A stretch of 64,000 bases of DNA from Gnetum montanum. Lineage: Eukaryota > Streptophyta > Gnetopsida > Gnetales > Gnetaceae. Within the stretch, counting starts at the first letter, position 1. Each line of letters begins with the position of its first letter. Made by a program: the position numbers and the translations under genes. The stretch is from NCBI GenBank assembly GCA_015680685.1, contig MNCI01010754.1:453156-517155 (forward strand), given 5' to 3'. Below are positions 24,355-36,674 of the stretch, piece by piece. Under the pieces are notes generated by a model. The model searched no databases. It had not been told where the DNA came from and saw nothing but the letters and a program-made list of their open reading frames with translations.

Positions 24355-26134
24355 TGTAGTGACCAAAAATGTCAAAGGCTAGAACAAGACTCCAAAAGGT
24401 CTATGGTACCTTGACCTTGCTTCCACATAAGGACCTACTAGGAATGAAGGTGGGGTGCCTAGAGTGATCTTGTCGATTGAACTGGGACTTAGGGATGTTA
24501 TGATTAAATGAATGTTAAGGGGGTTTACATAGTGTTTGAAATATCCATGGTGCCCATAGGGGTGAGCATAGTTGAGGTTTTAGGCATGAAAACAAGGGTG
24601 TAAATATGCAAATAGTTCTTGAATAGTGAAAAATTCAAATAGAATGCTAAAATGTAGGAAAATGTGAAAAATGCATAGAATGTGAGTGAGAGAGAAAGTA
24701 GCACCACCACAAATAGGGGGGGGAGCGTAGTTAACTACAAAGAAAAGTTTAGGAGGTACACAATGTAGAAACAGGCATAGTAGGTAACATAGTCATAGTC
24801 TCAGGGAATTTAGACTATAAAAATTGATGTTTTTGTGAAGCCTGAGCTTATCGAGTTGGCTTCTATGGTGTCCTATGGGATGTGGTGGTGTACAGTGTGC
24901 TAGGCAGTGTGCAATGGTTTCGTGATGGTGTGCAATGGTGTTTGCTAGAAATGCTAAGTATGCTTTAAGTTTATCAAATGCTAAAAGTGCCAAGTGATTA
25001 CTTCAAAATGCCAATCGAAAATGCCAAAATGCAAACCCCTGAAATGTGGAATTCTAGGGTATTTATAAGGCTAAGGTTAGTGTGAGTCTTGAATTGAGCA
25101 CCACATGGCAGAGGTGTAGTTGTAACTACACTAGTCCCAATTATGTTTCCAATGAAGTAAATAGTGTTTTACTAGTGTGCTCCAATGGACCCTGCGAGAC
25201 TACCAGACTATGAATAGATTGCCAAGACTACATGTGCGAGTGCCGAAAAAACCACAATGTACTTGAAAATAATGCAAAATAGTGTAGTTTTTGAGACTAC
25301 CCTCTAGGACTACACTATCCACTCTTTTGAGTGGTGTCAAGTGTAGGTACAATTTGGGGCAAATGGGTGAATCAAAAGAGATAAAACTTGATGATCTTAC
25401 TTATTGAAGAAATGTTGGCGCTAAGATGTATGCCAATGTTGCATTTTGGAGGCTTTTGAAGGTGGTTCTTCTTGACTACACTGACTAAGCTCTAAAGAGT
25501 AGTCCCAGGATTTAGAAAAATTCTATAAAAAAGTGAAGTTTAGTGCAGACTACACTAACCATGCTCTAAAGTGTAGTCCTGGTAGAGAGAGCATAGCCTA
25601 AAAACTTAGAAAAATCTTGCAAAATTAATGTCCTTAATGTTGACTACACTAACTACACTCTAGAGTGTAGTAGGGAGTGTAGTGCACGAAGTTAGAAAGT
25701 TTGCTGAACTGTTTCTTCCATCCCAACCATGCTCAGCAGCCTCTGGCTTGACACTTAGGAGAATTTACAAAACTAGTTATTGGAGTACAAACTACACTAG
25801 CTACACTTTGGATCATAGTCCTGATAGGGGGAGCATAGTTAGGACACTTATAGAATTCTATAGCTATTGTCAACACTTAGAAAAATTTGCCAATATGGAC
25901 CATTTGTATCAACTTCATTGACTATGCTTTAGAGCATAGTCCAATAGTGGGAAGCATAGTCTCAACACTTACAAAAAAATTACCAAGTGTTAACATTTAG
26001 CGAAATTTTTAGTTGAGACTTGGAAGCCTAAATTTGATAGTGTTTCATTGGTTCCCCTTTATTGATGTTTGGAGGAGTGGCCTAAGAGATGTCAACAAAG
26101 AACACAAAGCACCATAGTAGGCCAAACACCAACA
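24355..26134 (-). mobile_element. 3' LTR of Tat-type element I (1780 bp)
   Basis: On the plus strand it runs from TGTAGTGACCAAAAATG to CACCAACA (TG...CA on both strands). Both ends and several internal blocks match the LTR of element II (29294-30927). A minus-strand TATA box lies at 25060-25069 (TATTTATAAG on plus). Between 25200 and 25960 the LTR holds tandem units of roughly 100-150 bp built around palindromes such as ACTACACTCTAGAGTGTAGT (25652-25671, perfect). A purine-rich tract follows on the internal side at 26135-26146 (minus GAGGGGCAA). Confidence 0.8.
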
Positions 26135-27654
26135 TTGCCCCTCAGTACCTGACCAAATGTCACTTCACTATGCTCAAGCGTGCCATGGGTAATGGTTTAC
26201 TAAGGATAAAGGATATAGGGAATGTACTAAGGGATAACAAGGGAATGAAATGTAAATAGTATGATACTGCAAGATGCGGCATAAGGGATGGCTTGTTGCC
26301 AAAATAGTGACCTCTTGTTGGAGTGCTTGTGAGAGAGTCAGTGCCCATGACACCAGAAAGACTTACCCCTAAAATGGTGCTCTTGAGAGAGTCAATGTGG
26401 GTTTAGGGTTTGACTGGTGGTGAAATTGCAGCTTTGCCAATTTTTTCTTAGGGATGTTTTGGCACATTTTTTTCTTGCATTTTTACTTTTTTTACTTTTA
26501 AGGTGAACTTGTTTTGAGCTTTACACATTGTGAAGTGCTAGCTTTAGGACGCTTCCTATTAGGTGAACTACATGCCACCTAATGGAATTTAGTTTGAGGC
26601 AACCATGTCACATCTATAGGAAAAGTGTTTCTGCCTTGGGATGAGTTGCATTACATCTACTTGGGATTTGACCAGTCGACAAAGTCTTTCCATAGGATGA
26701 GTTGTGTTGCATCTACTATGGATTTTGTGGTTGACTTAAAGAAGATTCCATGTCCATTAGAGGAGTTGCAAGCCTGGTGATGCAAGGGAAAGGTGGAAAA
26801 ACACATGGTAAAAGGGTAAATGCAAGTGGGCTATAGTGGGGTAAGACGAATGTGCACTCTTGAGTAGGTTAGCTAGTCCAATCATGCAGATCAAAAGGAT
26901 GTGGTGACTTGTTGTTGTAATGAGATGCATTTTTGCAAGACTACCTCTAGGGCTTTATCTTGCAAACACAGTGTAAAGAGATCAAGAAAACAATCATACA
27001 ACATGAGGTGAGAGTAAACTACTGGATGCAAATGTGGTATACATGCTACAATGACTAGACCAGTTGTAAGATATTGAAGAACCAGTGCAGGAAAATCAAT
27101 GTAGGTGTTGGAGAAAGAAGGCTATAAAAGCTCCAGCAGCCAAACTAGTGGCAAGCACCTACAGAGGTTAGCAAAATGGTAGAGGGTGATGTTGATGTTG
27201 GTGCTCAAGACTCCACACCAATGATAGGAACTCAAGAAGCCAACAAAATGGTAGAGAGCTTGCATGCTACAAGTGCTCCCAAACCTGACCAATGGTGAGG
27301 GCTAGAGGATGGTAGTAAAATGGTAGGGGACATGATACTACCACTACTCTAGTGGTTTGTGTTGACAATGAGAGCTCTAAGCAATAATGAAATACTCAAG
27401 GTCAATAATGTTGTCAGTGCGGCTTAGGGTTGGTAGTGCTAGCGACCATGCCAGGAGCTTTGGAAAATTAGAAAAATTCCCATGGGTATCTTTGGAATAT
27501 TAGTAAATTTCTAGAGGGCAGAAATGCTACAAATGTTTCAAATGCATAATATAATGATAGAAAATTCATTCTGGAACTATAGTGTCCCTACCATGCCCAC
27601 AAGATGTGGGTAGATGGCATGTAGTTGGAAGTATTGTCACTCACATGTCCATAA
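26135..27654 (-). other. 3' noncoding region of element I
   Basis: Starts with the polypurine tract at 26135-26146. The rest aligns with 30928-32225 of element II (shared GGATGAGTTGC..TTACAT and 'ggaatttgtggttga' phrases). No sustained reading frame is visible on either strand. Confidence 0.5.
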
Positions 27655-28022
27655 AACTATGTGCGTTGAACTAAAACCCTAGTTTAAGGTCCCAATAGAC
27701 CATATGCTTTGCTAGTTTAGGGCCCTAGTAGACTATGGACCCAGTTTAAGGTCATGGTAGACCATGATGTGCTAGTTTATGGTCCTAGTAGACTACTATG
27801 TGCTAGTTTAGTCTCATAGCAGATGGTTGACATTTTGCTAGTTTAACATCATGATGCAAGGATGAGCTATGCTAGTTTATATTCATAGTAGACTATATTT
27901 GCTAGTTTATAGACATAGTGGACTATCTATGTTAGTTTATAGTCATAGTGTACTACTTTTTGTCAATTTATAGTCATTGCGGACTGCTCTTCACCAGTTT
28001 ATAGTCATAGTGGACTATTTCT
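27655..28022 (-). repeat. Tandem CTAGTTTAAGGTC array after integrase I
   Basis: About ten units of 30-40 bp, each of the type GCTAGTTTAAGGTC..TAGTAGACTA, decaying to 'gtttatagtcatagtggacta'. It lies just past the integrase stop, as in element II (32226-32590). Confidence 0.8.
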
Positions 28023-28029
28023 TACCTTT

Positions 28030-29293
28030 CTTGGTCATTGATGAGGCATTGCATGCTATGCATAGTATGGATTTAGGTACAAGTGGTTTATAAAATTGGA
28101 AAATTCATTATCATCATGGTTAGAAATCCTAAACCCTTCATTGTCATAGGCCTTGATGACCAAGAAAGGCCCTTCCCAATTGGTTGAGAATTTGTTTGTA
28201 GGTTTGAATGGCCTTGATGACCAAGTCCCCTTTCTTGATTAGGCATTGATGCTAATTGTGATAGTGCTTTTGCCATTTCATATTTTGGTATTGCTTGATT
28301 TAACCAAGCCTTTGCATGTACTCCTCCTCTATCGAGTTGAGGTTCATTTTTCTCAACTCATCATTTTGAGCCTCATCAATGAAGCTTGAGATGTAACCTA
28401 CAATTCAAGAGGTAAGATGTCTTGAGATGAATAAACCAAACTATATGGCATCTTACCTATTGCAAATCTTTATGTTGTGCAGTAGGCCTAGAGTGTGTAG
28501 ATCAATTACTCATGCCATCACCATTTACTACTGGTAAGCATCTTCTTTAAAAGATTGACGATGAGTTTGTTTGTGGCCTATACTTGGCCATTCACCTACA
28601 AGTAGTAGGGTGATGAAATGGAATGTTTGATTCTATAACATTCATAAAAGAATTTGGTCTTAGAACTACTAAACTATGGCCTATTTTCTATGACTATGGT
28701 CATGGATAAACCAAAATAGGACACTATGTTGTCAAGTATGAACCTACAAACTTGTTACGATGTAGTCTTCCTAAGGGGATAGCTTCAACCCACTTCATAA
28801 AATACCCAATGGTAGTTATGATGAAGCTATGCCCTATGGAGGATGTAGGTGTTATTGATCCTATGATGTCTAACCCCCAACATTGGAATGACCACATGAT
28901 TTTCTTTGTGTGTACCTTAGTGGGTGGCATGTGCATTAAGTTATCATGTTGTTGACATGTGTTGCATGTCTTAACCTTGGAAACACAATTGCTCTCCATG
29001 TAAGGTCAATAGTATCCTAAGTGTCTGATCTTCATTACCATTACCCTGGCTGCTATTTGGCCTCCATGCTATGTTTGACAATCATATGCACTTTGTTGTT
29101 GCTAATGCCAGTTAACAGTATGCCATCGTAGGACTTATGGCATAATGTGCTATTACCCATGATGACATAATATCATAATCACTTTCATACTACATTGTCT
29201 TGAGTAGTGACTATATGTTGTAGGGTTCACCCTATAGAAGGTATAACTTGATGTCATCGTACCACTCTATTATGTGGGTTGTGCTTACTATGG
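28030..29293 (-). pseudogene. Integrase fragment of Tat-type element I
   Basis: Minus-strand pieces in order: KVKTCNTCQQHDNLMHMPPT (zinc-binding end of the HHCC domain, about 28975), GLDIIGSITPTSSIGHSF with the first catalytic Asp present, GYFMKWVEAIPLGRL, and near 28190-28090 NWEGPFLVIKAYDNEGF followed by LYLNPYYA, the GPY/F-type C-terminus. The frame breaks between core and C-terminus. Its upstream side ends at 29293, where the LTR of element II starts; the rest of element I (RT and upstream) is not in the window. Confidence 0.8.
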
Positions 29294-30927
29294 TGTAGTG
29301 ACCAAAAACGTCGGTGGCTGGAAACACTGAGAGGTCATTGGGCGAATAGTTTTAACATTGGATCCATGCAAGGGCCATGCTGGATAAAATGGAGGTGGAG
29401 CACCTTGAACGGTTTGGTCAATCAGACATGGACTTAATCGGTGTAACTTAATCTTACATGAACGTTTAATTCGAAGACAATGTTTTTAGCATGATATAAC
29501 AATTATTAAATGCAACAGGGAAAAGCAATGTAAAACGCAATGACAATGAATAGGAATGTAAAGCAAATTCGAGTTAGAAAATGCACCACCTCAAGATTGC
29601 GACTTTACTTTGTTCAGATGGATATAATCGGTTATGCAACACTGGGAGGCGCAGAGATCCCAAAGGTAACTAGAATGCCCAAAGTATGCCAACTATGTTA
29701 TTGAATGTGAACTTAAAAGCCAATAATGCAAAATGCTAAAAAAAAAGCAAACTACTCTATTTTTCCAACAAATTTCCAAACACCAAAATTTTCCAACACG
29801 ATCAATTGCCAATTTTCCAACCCTTTAAGCATTTCTCATTGGGGTATTTATAGGGCTAGGAGCAAGCGAGAAATGAGGTCTGAATGCCATGTGTCTTGGA
29901 CCCGCGAGATGCCAATGTGTCATTATTATAGAGATACGAAATGCTAGTGGTGAACTTGCTACATTGTCAAAATTGCTCATGCCAACAATGCAAGTAAGGA
30001 ATGAAGCACACTGAAGTGGTGTAGCTACTTCCTATGCTATGCTATGCTATGTAGTGTAGCCTGTTGGCGTAGCGTAGTCACCTGCTACGCTGTGCTATGC
30101 TACATAGTGTAGCATGTTGGCATAGCATAGTTGCTTTCTATGTTGTGTTACGCTGTGTAGTGTAGCACAGCATAGCCACTGGTTTGGAAAAAAGGAACTT
30201 GCATTAAGGTTGCCAGCTCTTGCTAAATGTCTTGGCGCATGCGGGGTTAACTTTCGGAACATTTTGTCAACTTGCATATTTGATACGCTACGCTATGCTA
30301 CGCTACGCTACGCTACGTAGCGTAGCATAGCATAACAACCAATGTAACTTGCACTTCTATCAACTACGATGAGAAAAATTTGCTTGTTTTTCCCTTGCTT
30401 CACTGTGCTATGCTGTGTAGCATAACATAGCGTAGCACCTTGTGTTGGCTGATTTTTAACTTTTCTTTTGCACAAACATCTTGCTAAAACTTGCATTCAA
30501 ACATTTTCTTGATGTTTTGAAGGCTTGCTATGCTGCACAGCATAACAGAATTCTCCACTAGAAAACTTGCCAAACGATTTTTCCCATCCTGAACATTGCC
30601 GACAACTCCACACATGGTTTCTGGGTAGATTGTTAGCTAGGTGAATCATCCAAGTGGGTAGGCCAGAGAGTCCATTGTGCATGTTAGCTCCAGAGGTAGG
30701 AAACTTGCCAGACTGGACAATCTAAACTTAGTGCATTCATTTCCTACCAAAATTTCTTGATGTCACACTTTTGGAAATCCCTTGCTTGAATTCCAAGACC
30801 CTAGTGAAGTAAGAGGGTCTGAAAATTTTATGGTGTTTCAATGGCCCTTCTTTGTTGACATCTAGAGGACAGGCCCAAGAGATGCCAATAAAGAATACAA
30901 AACACCACGAAAGACAAGGCACTAGCA
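29294..30927 (-). mobile_element. 3' LTR of Tat-type element II (1634 bp)
   Basis: Runs TGTAGTGACC...CACTAGCA on the plus strand. It aligns at high identity with the cut 5' LTR at 45932-46896. A minus-strand TATA box (CTATAAATA) lies at 29845-29853. Clusters of CTACGCTA/TAGCGTAG words at 30025-30175, 30285-30335, 30405-30445 and 30520-30545 form hairpin-like palindromes, one centred on CTACGTAG at 30313-30320. The internal side carries a purine-rich tract (minus GCTAAAGAGAGA, 30928-30939). Confidence 0.85.
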
Positions 30928-32225
30928 TCTCTCTTTAGCAATTGTTAAGATGTTGGTTAGCTATCTTTGAGAGTGCTGGGATAGTTGTGTGGGAAAGGGG
31001 GAAAGGGTGGAGTTGCAAAGATAGTTTTGGGAAGGGAAAGAAGTAGCAATGCGGTCCCTTGTTGTAGTGCTTGTGAGGGAGTCGATATGCATGAGCATCT
31101 TTTCCTTTGTAGGCTTCTGATGTCTCGTCAAAATGCTTAGAGATGATCATCACAAAACATTTGATGTGCCATTTTTTTAGGCATGTTTTTCTTTTTTTCT
31201 TTTGTGAGATTTTTCTCTTCTATGCTTTTCTTTTGCTATTTTTCCATTTTCATCTACAAACAACGTTGTTGTTGCAAGATAGGTGTTTTCTCCTTAGGAT
31301 GAGTTGCGTTACATACACATGGGACTTTGACTTGCCTACAGATGCTTCCCATGTGGCGAGTTGCATTACGCATGTCATGGAATTTGTGGTTGAGCATATG
31401 GGAGGGATTTATAGGCATTGGAAAAATTTGTAAAAGATAGGTGTGATAGGGAGAATTGTGGATGCAAGGAATGAGGTAAAGAAGGTTGAGGGGGAGGACA
31501 GGATGTGCACTCCTAAGTAACCAAGCTAGTTAGGATGACCATCTTGGAACGATGTAGTGCCCTGCCACCGTGGTGAAACATACCTCTGACCGACACCCTT
31601 TGGCATATATCCTGCAAACACAATAGAGAGCAAACCAAAAGAAACGACCATCAAGTAAAATGAAGGCAAAGGTCTTGCTAGCTTTGGACGCTACTGGAGA
31701 AATGGACGTCCTTGCTGAGACATTCGATGTCCAAACCAAAAAGGCCAGCAATGATTCTAGCAGCATCAGCATGGAGGAGTTGGCATGGAGGCAGCTAGGA
31801 ATTGTAGTGATGCGAGTGTTCAGGAGTTGCTACCTAAGGAAAACATCATGTAGTTCAACTGTAATGTGAGGTGCCTAATAGCTGAACATCTTTTGGGTTT
31901 GGGCGATGGCAGGAGCCAGAGGGTAGCACTTCTATGGATGGGCCACAATAGTGCTAGGACTTTAGTAGCAGGTGCTGACAAGGAAAGCTACTACCAGGGC
32001 GATGGACCATGGTGGCAGTAGCTCCAGAAGGTCAACAACATGTCATACGACATCTTCAGAGGATTAGCAAGATGCCAGGGGAAATGGCATTACACATATT
32101 CTAGAGAGTGTTTTCTTGGTGTCATGAACTACATTCTAGAATTGTAACATATCACCCCATGTTGGCATTGTGCACGCTTGCTTGTTTGATGAGTTATGGA
32201 TGCATGTTGAGGATGTGCTGCGAAC
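30928..32225 (-). other. 3' noncoding region of element II
   Basis: Polypurine tract at 30928-30939, then sequence homologous to 26135-27654 of element I. Open frames of 60-80 codons occur on both strands near 31530-31870 but match nothing and overlap each other, so I do not call a gene. Confidence 0.5.
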
Positions 32226-32595
32226 CTAGTTTAAGGTCCTGGTAGACCATCTGATGTGCTAGTTTAAGGTCTCAACAGATAGTGGTGCACTAGTTTAAGG
32301 TCCTAGTAGACTACTGTGCTAGTTTAGGGTCCCAGTAGATTGCTATGCTAGTTTATCATTGTAGCAGACGATGGCTATGCTAGTTTAAGGTTCTAGCAAA
32401 CCGTTGTGCTAGTTTATCATCATAGAAGATGGTGGATAGGCCAGTTTAAGGTTGTAGTGGGTCGTTTGTGCTAGTTTAATGTCATAGCAGACTTGCTTTG
32501 CCAATTTTATGTCATGGAGGACTGCCTTTGCTAGTTTTATGTCATAGCAGATGAGCTTTGCTAGTTTTACGTCGTAGCGGATGATTGCTTACCTT
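32226..32595 (-). repeat. Tandem CTAGTTTAAGGTC array after integrase II
   Basis: Roughly ten units of 30-40 bp of the type GCTAGTTTAAGGTC..TAGTAGACTA; the later ones drift to GCTAGTTTTATGTCATAG. It starts right after the integrase stop, the same position as the array of element I. Confidence 0.8.
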
Positions 32596-32599
32596 GCTC

Positions 32600-33660
32600 A
32601 TGCATCAAATGTAGTACGGATTGAGATACAAATGATTCATGGGATTTGCAAACTCGTTGCCATCCATGTCTACCCACTTGAAGGCCCCATTCCCATAGGC
32701 TTTTGTCACCATGAATGGACCTTCCTAGTTTGCTGAGAATTTTTTCATATGCTCATGGACAACCTTGATAATGAGGTCCCCCTTCTTTATCAGTCATTGA
32801 TGCGGGTTTGCATCATGCTTCTATCATTGCCTATTTTGATAATGCTCTATGCAACCAAATTTATGTCCATGCTTCTCCTCTATTGAGTTGAGGTTGATGA
32901 TCCTTGACTCGTTGTTCTGGGCTTCACTCATGACATTTGATAGGATCATTCAAAGTGATGGTACTTGCAGCTCAAGAGGCAACACCACTTCAGATCCATA
33001 AATAAGACTGTAAGGAGTTTTACCTATTGTCGTCCTGCACATCGTCCTACAAGCCCACAACACATACAGAATTTTCTCGTGCGATCACCTCTTGCCATTG
33101 CTAAGCATTTTCTTGAGAAAATTGATGATGGCCTTGTTCATAGCTTCTACCTATTCGTTTGCCTACAGGTAGTATGGCAAGGAGAACGATTACCTAATGC
33201 CAAGGTTGCTGAAAAGGTCTTGGTTTCCACAATACTAAATTGTGGCCTATTGTTGGTCACAATGCTCATGAGAAGCCCAAACCTTGTCATAATGTTATCT
33301 AGTATGATGTGGCAGACTTGATGAGATGTAGCCTTTCTAAGGAGAATAGCCTCCACCCACTTTGTAAAATACTCAGTGGCGGTGATGATGAAGCTATGCC
33401 CTGTGGAAGATTTAGGTGTGATAGGTTCTATGATGTCTAGTCCCCATTGTTGGAATGGCCATGTGATCTATGTCATATGCAACTCTGTAGGTGAAACGTG
33501 TATAAGATTTGCATATCTTTGGCATGTATCACAAGTCTTGACTTTGGCTAGGTAATTGTGCTCCATGTGAGGCCAGTAGTACCCTAGGCGTCTAATTTTT
33601 TCCGCCATGGCCCTAGGTGCTATGTGTCCATCACACAACCCATCATGCACCTCATTAATG
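32600..33660 (-). pseudogene. Integrase of Tat-type element II
   Basis: Integrase would insert the DNA copy into the genome. The minus strand shows a zinc-domain block with YYWP and CDTCQRYANLIHVSPTELH (33560-33480), the core block WVEAI-like ATSHQVCHIILDNIMTRFG (about 33320-33270) and the C-terminal blocks KKGDLIIKVVHEHMKKFSAN*EGPF (32800-32720) and LYLNPYYI before a stop near 32607. In the core the usual S-D-N-G-P-Q-F reads T-N-N-R-P-Q-F, so one catalytic Asp is Asn. The stop at 32725-32727 is N-TAG-EGPF where element I keeps Trp. Frameshifts are present. It is inactive. Confidence 0.8.
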
Positions 33661-33929
33661 ACCTTCCTTACTTGCTCCTCAGTTATTCATGCCAACAATA
33701 TCCTGTCAAAGGAGCATTTTCACAAGGCATTGTCTCCCATGAGCACATATTGTCAAGCACGCTTGCGGATCGCATCTCTTTGGGTAGATGTCAATCCACT
33801 TGGGGGCTCACCATGTTGCAAGTAGGTTTTAATGTTGGCATACCACTCCTGGGTATCTGTAGTGCTTACAGAGGCTATGTGTACCGCTTGAGTGATAAGC
33901 TTCATACACTCGGTAATCGAAGCAGGAAA

Positions 33930-34350
33930 ACTTGCAAACAAGCATAGTGGCACATTTAATACTAGGGTGGCAAGGGCATCTGCTATGGTGTTTTCATTGT
34001 GTGACATGTGTTGAATGTCTATTTTGGCAAACTTTTTAAGTAAACTTTTTGCTAGGTTGCAATACGGCTACAGATGTGTAGCCTTGTAGGTGTAGACCTC
34101 AGTGATTTGATTCACAATGAGTTGTGAATTGCCCCGAATCGCCAGGTGTTGAATGATTAATGCTTGGGATTATAAGAGGTCCTTGAGGAGTCCTTCGTAC
34201 TCTACCACATTATTCATACAAAGGAACGTGAACTGATAAGCAAATGGTTGCATATCCCTAGAGGGGAATGTAATGATAGCCGCTGCGCTACCACCATGCA
34301 TAGTTGAAGCACCGTTGAAATGCAGAGTAGCTTTGAGATGTGATGGGTGA
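33930..34350 (-). pseudogene. Archaeal-type second RNase H, element II
   Basis: The minus strand reads ATLHFNGASTMHGGSAAA (about 34330-34270), NVVEYEGLL, then HMSHNENTIADALATL (about 34010-33960). This is the extra RNase H that sits between the ordinary RNase H and integrase in Tat-lineage elements and marks that lineage. The first catalytic Asp of the usual FDGAS motif is Asn here (HFNGAS), a G-to-A change. One or more stops interrupt the frame (DLL*SQA). Confidence 0.75.
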
Positions 34351-34359
34351 GGTCAGGGA

Positions 34360-35840
34360 ATTTAGGATCTATGATTTCCTAATTGTCGATGGGTGAGGTC
34401 ATGAATTGTGTGGCTATAGCTTGACATTTCATCGATGATTGGCTCACATAATGTAAATCAAACTTCGCTATTATGGCTTTCCACCAGGCTATCCTACTTC
34501 TTTCATACAGATTTTTTGTGATTGCTCGGAGTACATTGCTCTTGAAAATGATGTTAACTTTGTTGTGAAACAGATAATGGCTCCACTTTTTTAATGCGAA
34601 CACTAGGGCAAGGAAATTTCTCTCCACCTCATTGTATTTCACCTCATATGCTATCAATGCATGGCTTAGATAATACACTGGAATCTCAAAGCCATCATCC
34701 TGGTTCTTACATAACAGTACCACGATAGATGTGCCTAAGGTGACAAGGTAGATCAAGAAAGGCTTATCCCTCTATAGTGGGTTAATAGTTGGGAGGTGTA
34801 AAAGATCTTTATTCATATCATAGAAGGCATGTTGGCATTGTGTTGTCCATTTGAAGTTAATCCCTTTCTTTAGTAAGTGTTGCATGGGGTGTAACTTATC
34901 AGTCAACTTTGCTATAAACCTTCTGATAAGCTGCACTCTACCTTGTAACCTATACAATTCCTTAAGGTTGGTAGGGGGTGCTATATTAATGATGGACTTA
35001 ACTTTGTTAGGGTCCACCTGTATTCCAGCCTTCGATACTACCAAACCTAACATGCGTCTGGTTCTTACCATGAAGATACACTTTTTTGGGTTGAGGCATA
35101 AGTCATGCATCTGGCAACGTTTGAGTACTACACCTAGATCATTGGGATGATTAGTAGTATCTTTGGATTTGACCGCTATGTCATCCACATAGTCGTTTAA
35201 TGTTTCTAGGATGTAGTTGCTAAAGATGTATGTCATGGCTCTCTGGTAGGTTTCTCTCGAATTTTTAATCCCAAAGGGCATCATGGTGTAACAGAAAGTA
35301 TCCCATGGGGTCATGAAATTTGTTGTTAACTAATGCTCTAGGTTGATGTGAATTTGGTTTTAGCTAGAGAAACCATCCATGAAAGATAACAGAGTGTGAC
35401 CAGCTGTAGTGTTGATGAGTTGATCAATGCTCGGTAGTGGGAAGTAATTTTTGATCGTTGCTTTGTTTAGATCTTGGAATTCTATACAGATTCATATTCC
35501 TCCCATTTTCATAGAAACTACAATGATGTTTGACACCCACTTTGAGTAAATAACTACCTAGATGAAACCAACCTGATACAGCTTGGTGATTTCATCCCTT
35601 ACGACTAGTGTGATCTCTAGTTTAACCTTGCGAGCCTTCTACTTAACTACTTTGATATACAGATATAAGACAATATTGTGCTGTATAAGCCTCAGATCTA
35701 AGCTCGACATGTCATTATACGACCATGCGAATACTTCGATGTTGTCCTGCAGTATCTTGGATACATCTTTGCGTGTTTGCGAATCTAGGAGGGAGCTAAG
35801 TTTTAATGTTTTTATTTTCCCCTTGGATGTTGTCATGGAT
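34360..35840 (-). pseudogene. Reverse transcriptase and RNase H of element II
   Basis: Pol core on the minus strand. A lead-in MTTSKGKIKTLKLSSL and VFAWSYNDM (35836-35720) precede RT blocks FQDLNKATIKNYFPLPSIDQ and HTLLSFMDGFS (about 35480-35370), then MMPFGIKNS, NDYVDDIAVKS with the catalytic YVDD intact (35200-35170), CLNPKKCIFMV, LGLVVSKAGIQVDPNKV and GRVQLIRRFIAKL. The RNase H part shows PVYYLSHAL, VERNFLALVFALKKWSHYL and FKSNVLRAI (34680-34520). LGLVVSKAGIQVD is typical of the Tat lineage. Stops in RT mostly replace Gln or Trp (for example GFI*VV, GGI*ICIE). Upstream lies the tandem array at 36198, not protease. Confidence 0.85.
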
Positions 35841-36197
35841 GTTTCAATGAGAGGGTCCTCAGTTACATCTGTGACCTCTAAATCTAAGGCTTGGACTAGA
35901 TGTTCTGACTAGTCTGGGGATCTTTCTAAGGATACTACAGTGCTATCTGTGGATGATTCCAAGTCTATAGATTCTGGGTTCAGTTGTCTTGTGAGCTCAC
36001 CGTGTGGACCTGTCAATGCTAGAGGTGAAGAAAGATCATGATGTGTTGCCATTCTTTCTTAACTTGCCACAATGAGGTAAATGCAAAGTCAAGTGATGAT
36101 TGTTTGTAGTAACAACACATAGTAAACATTTGCAAAGAAATGAAAAAATATGCAAAAGTTAAATAACTATAAACTATGATACAAAGTTTGCGATTTT

Positions 36198-36540
36198 CTA
36201 GTTTAAGGTTGTAGCAGACCGCTAACAGGCTATTCTAGTGAATCTAAGAGGTATTAGTTTAAGGTCTTTGTGGACCACTAACTGGTTGAAACTATAAGTT
36301 AGAATTGCTAGTTTAAGGTCTTTACGGACCGCTAACAAGATTGGAGCTATGCATTAGAACTGCTAGTTTAAGATCTTTGCAGACTACTAACTTGTTAAAA
36401 TTGTGGGTTAAAATTGCTAGTTTAAGGTCTTTCTAGACTGCTAAGAAGCTATTCTAGAAAAGCTAAGAAGTATTAGTTTAAGGTCTTTATGGACCGCTAA
36501 TGTGTTATTCTTACAAAGGTAAATAACTAGTTTAAGATGG
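36198..36540 (+). repeat. Tandem 54-56-bp CTAGTTTAAGGTC array between antisense gene and RT
   Basis: Unit starts at 36198, 36254, 36308, 36363, 36417, 36473 and 36527. Each unit begins CTAGTTTAAGGTCTTT..GGACCGCTAAC. The array lies 135 bp before the TATA box of the plus-strand antisense gene, and also just upstream (minus strand) of the RT frame. Confidence 0.9.
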
Positions 36541-36674
36541 GTTGAAGTTTTTTTATCAGGCCCACTTGCCACAATGCCAACAGTGCTACTAGCTATGGCA
36601 GGAGTGCTATGCTGTACGGTACATCCCACATTAATTAGGGAGAGGAAATGGCAAGCTCCCTTTCACATTATTGC

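Noticed and set aside
30285-30335. CTACGTAG-centred hairpin as a possible microRNA or tRNA gene
   Set aside because: It is one of several simple palindromic word clusters within an LTR, without tRNA boxes or a unique mature arm.
31530-31869. Overlapping open frames on both strands between LTR and integrase
   Set aside because: They overlap each other, match nothing, and element I's homologous region (26135-27654) shows no preserved frame.
34851-35150. Plus-strand open frame of 99 codons
   Set aside because: It lies opposite the RT/RNase H coding region of element II.
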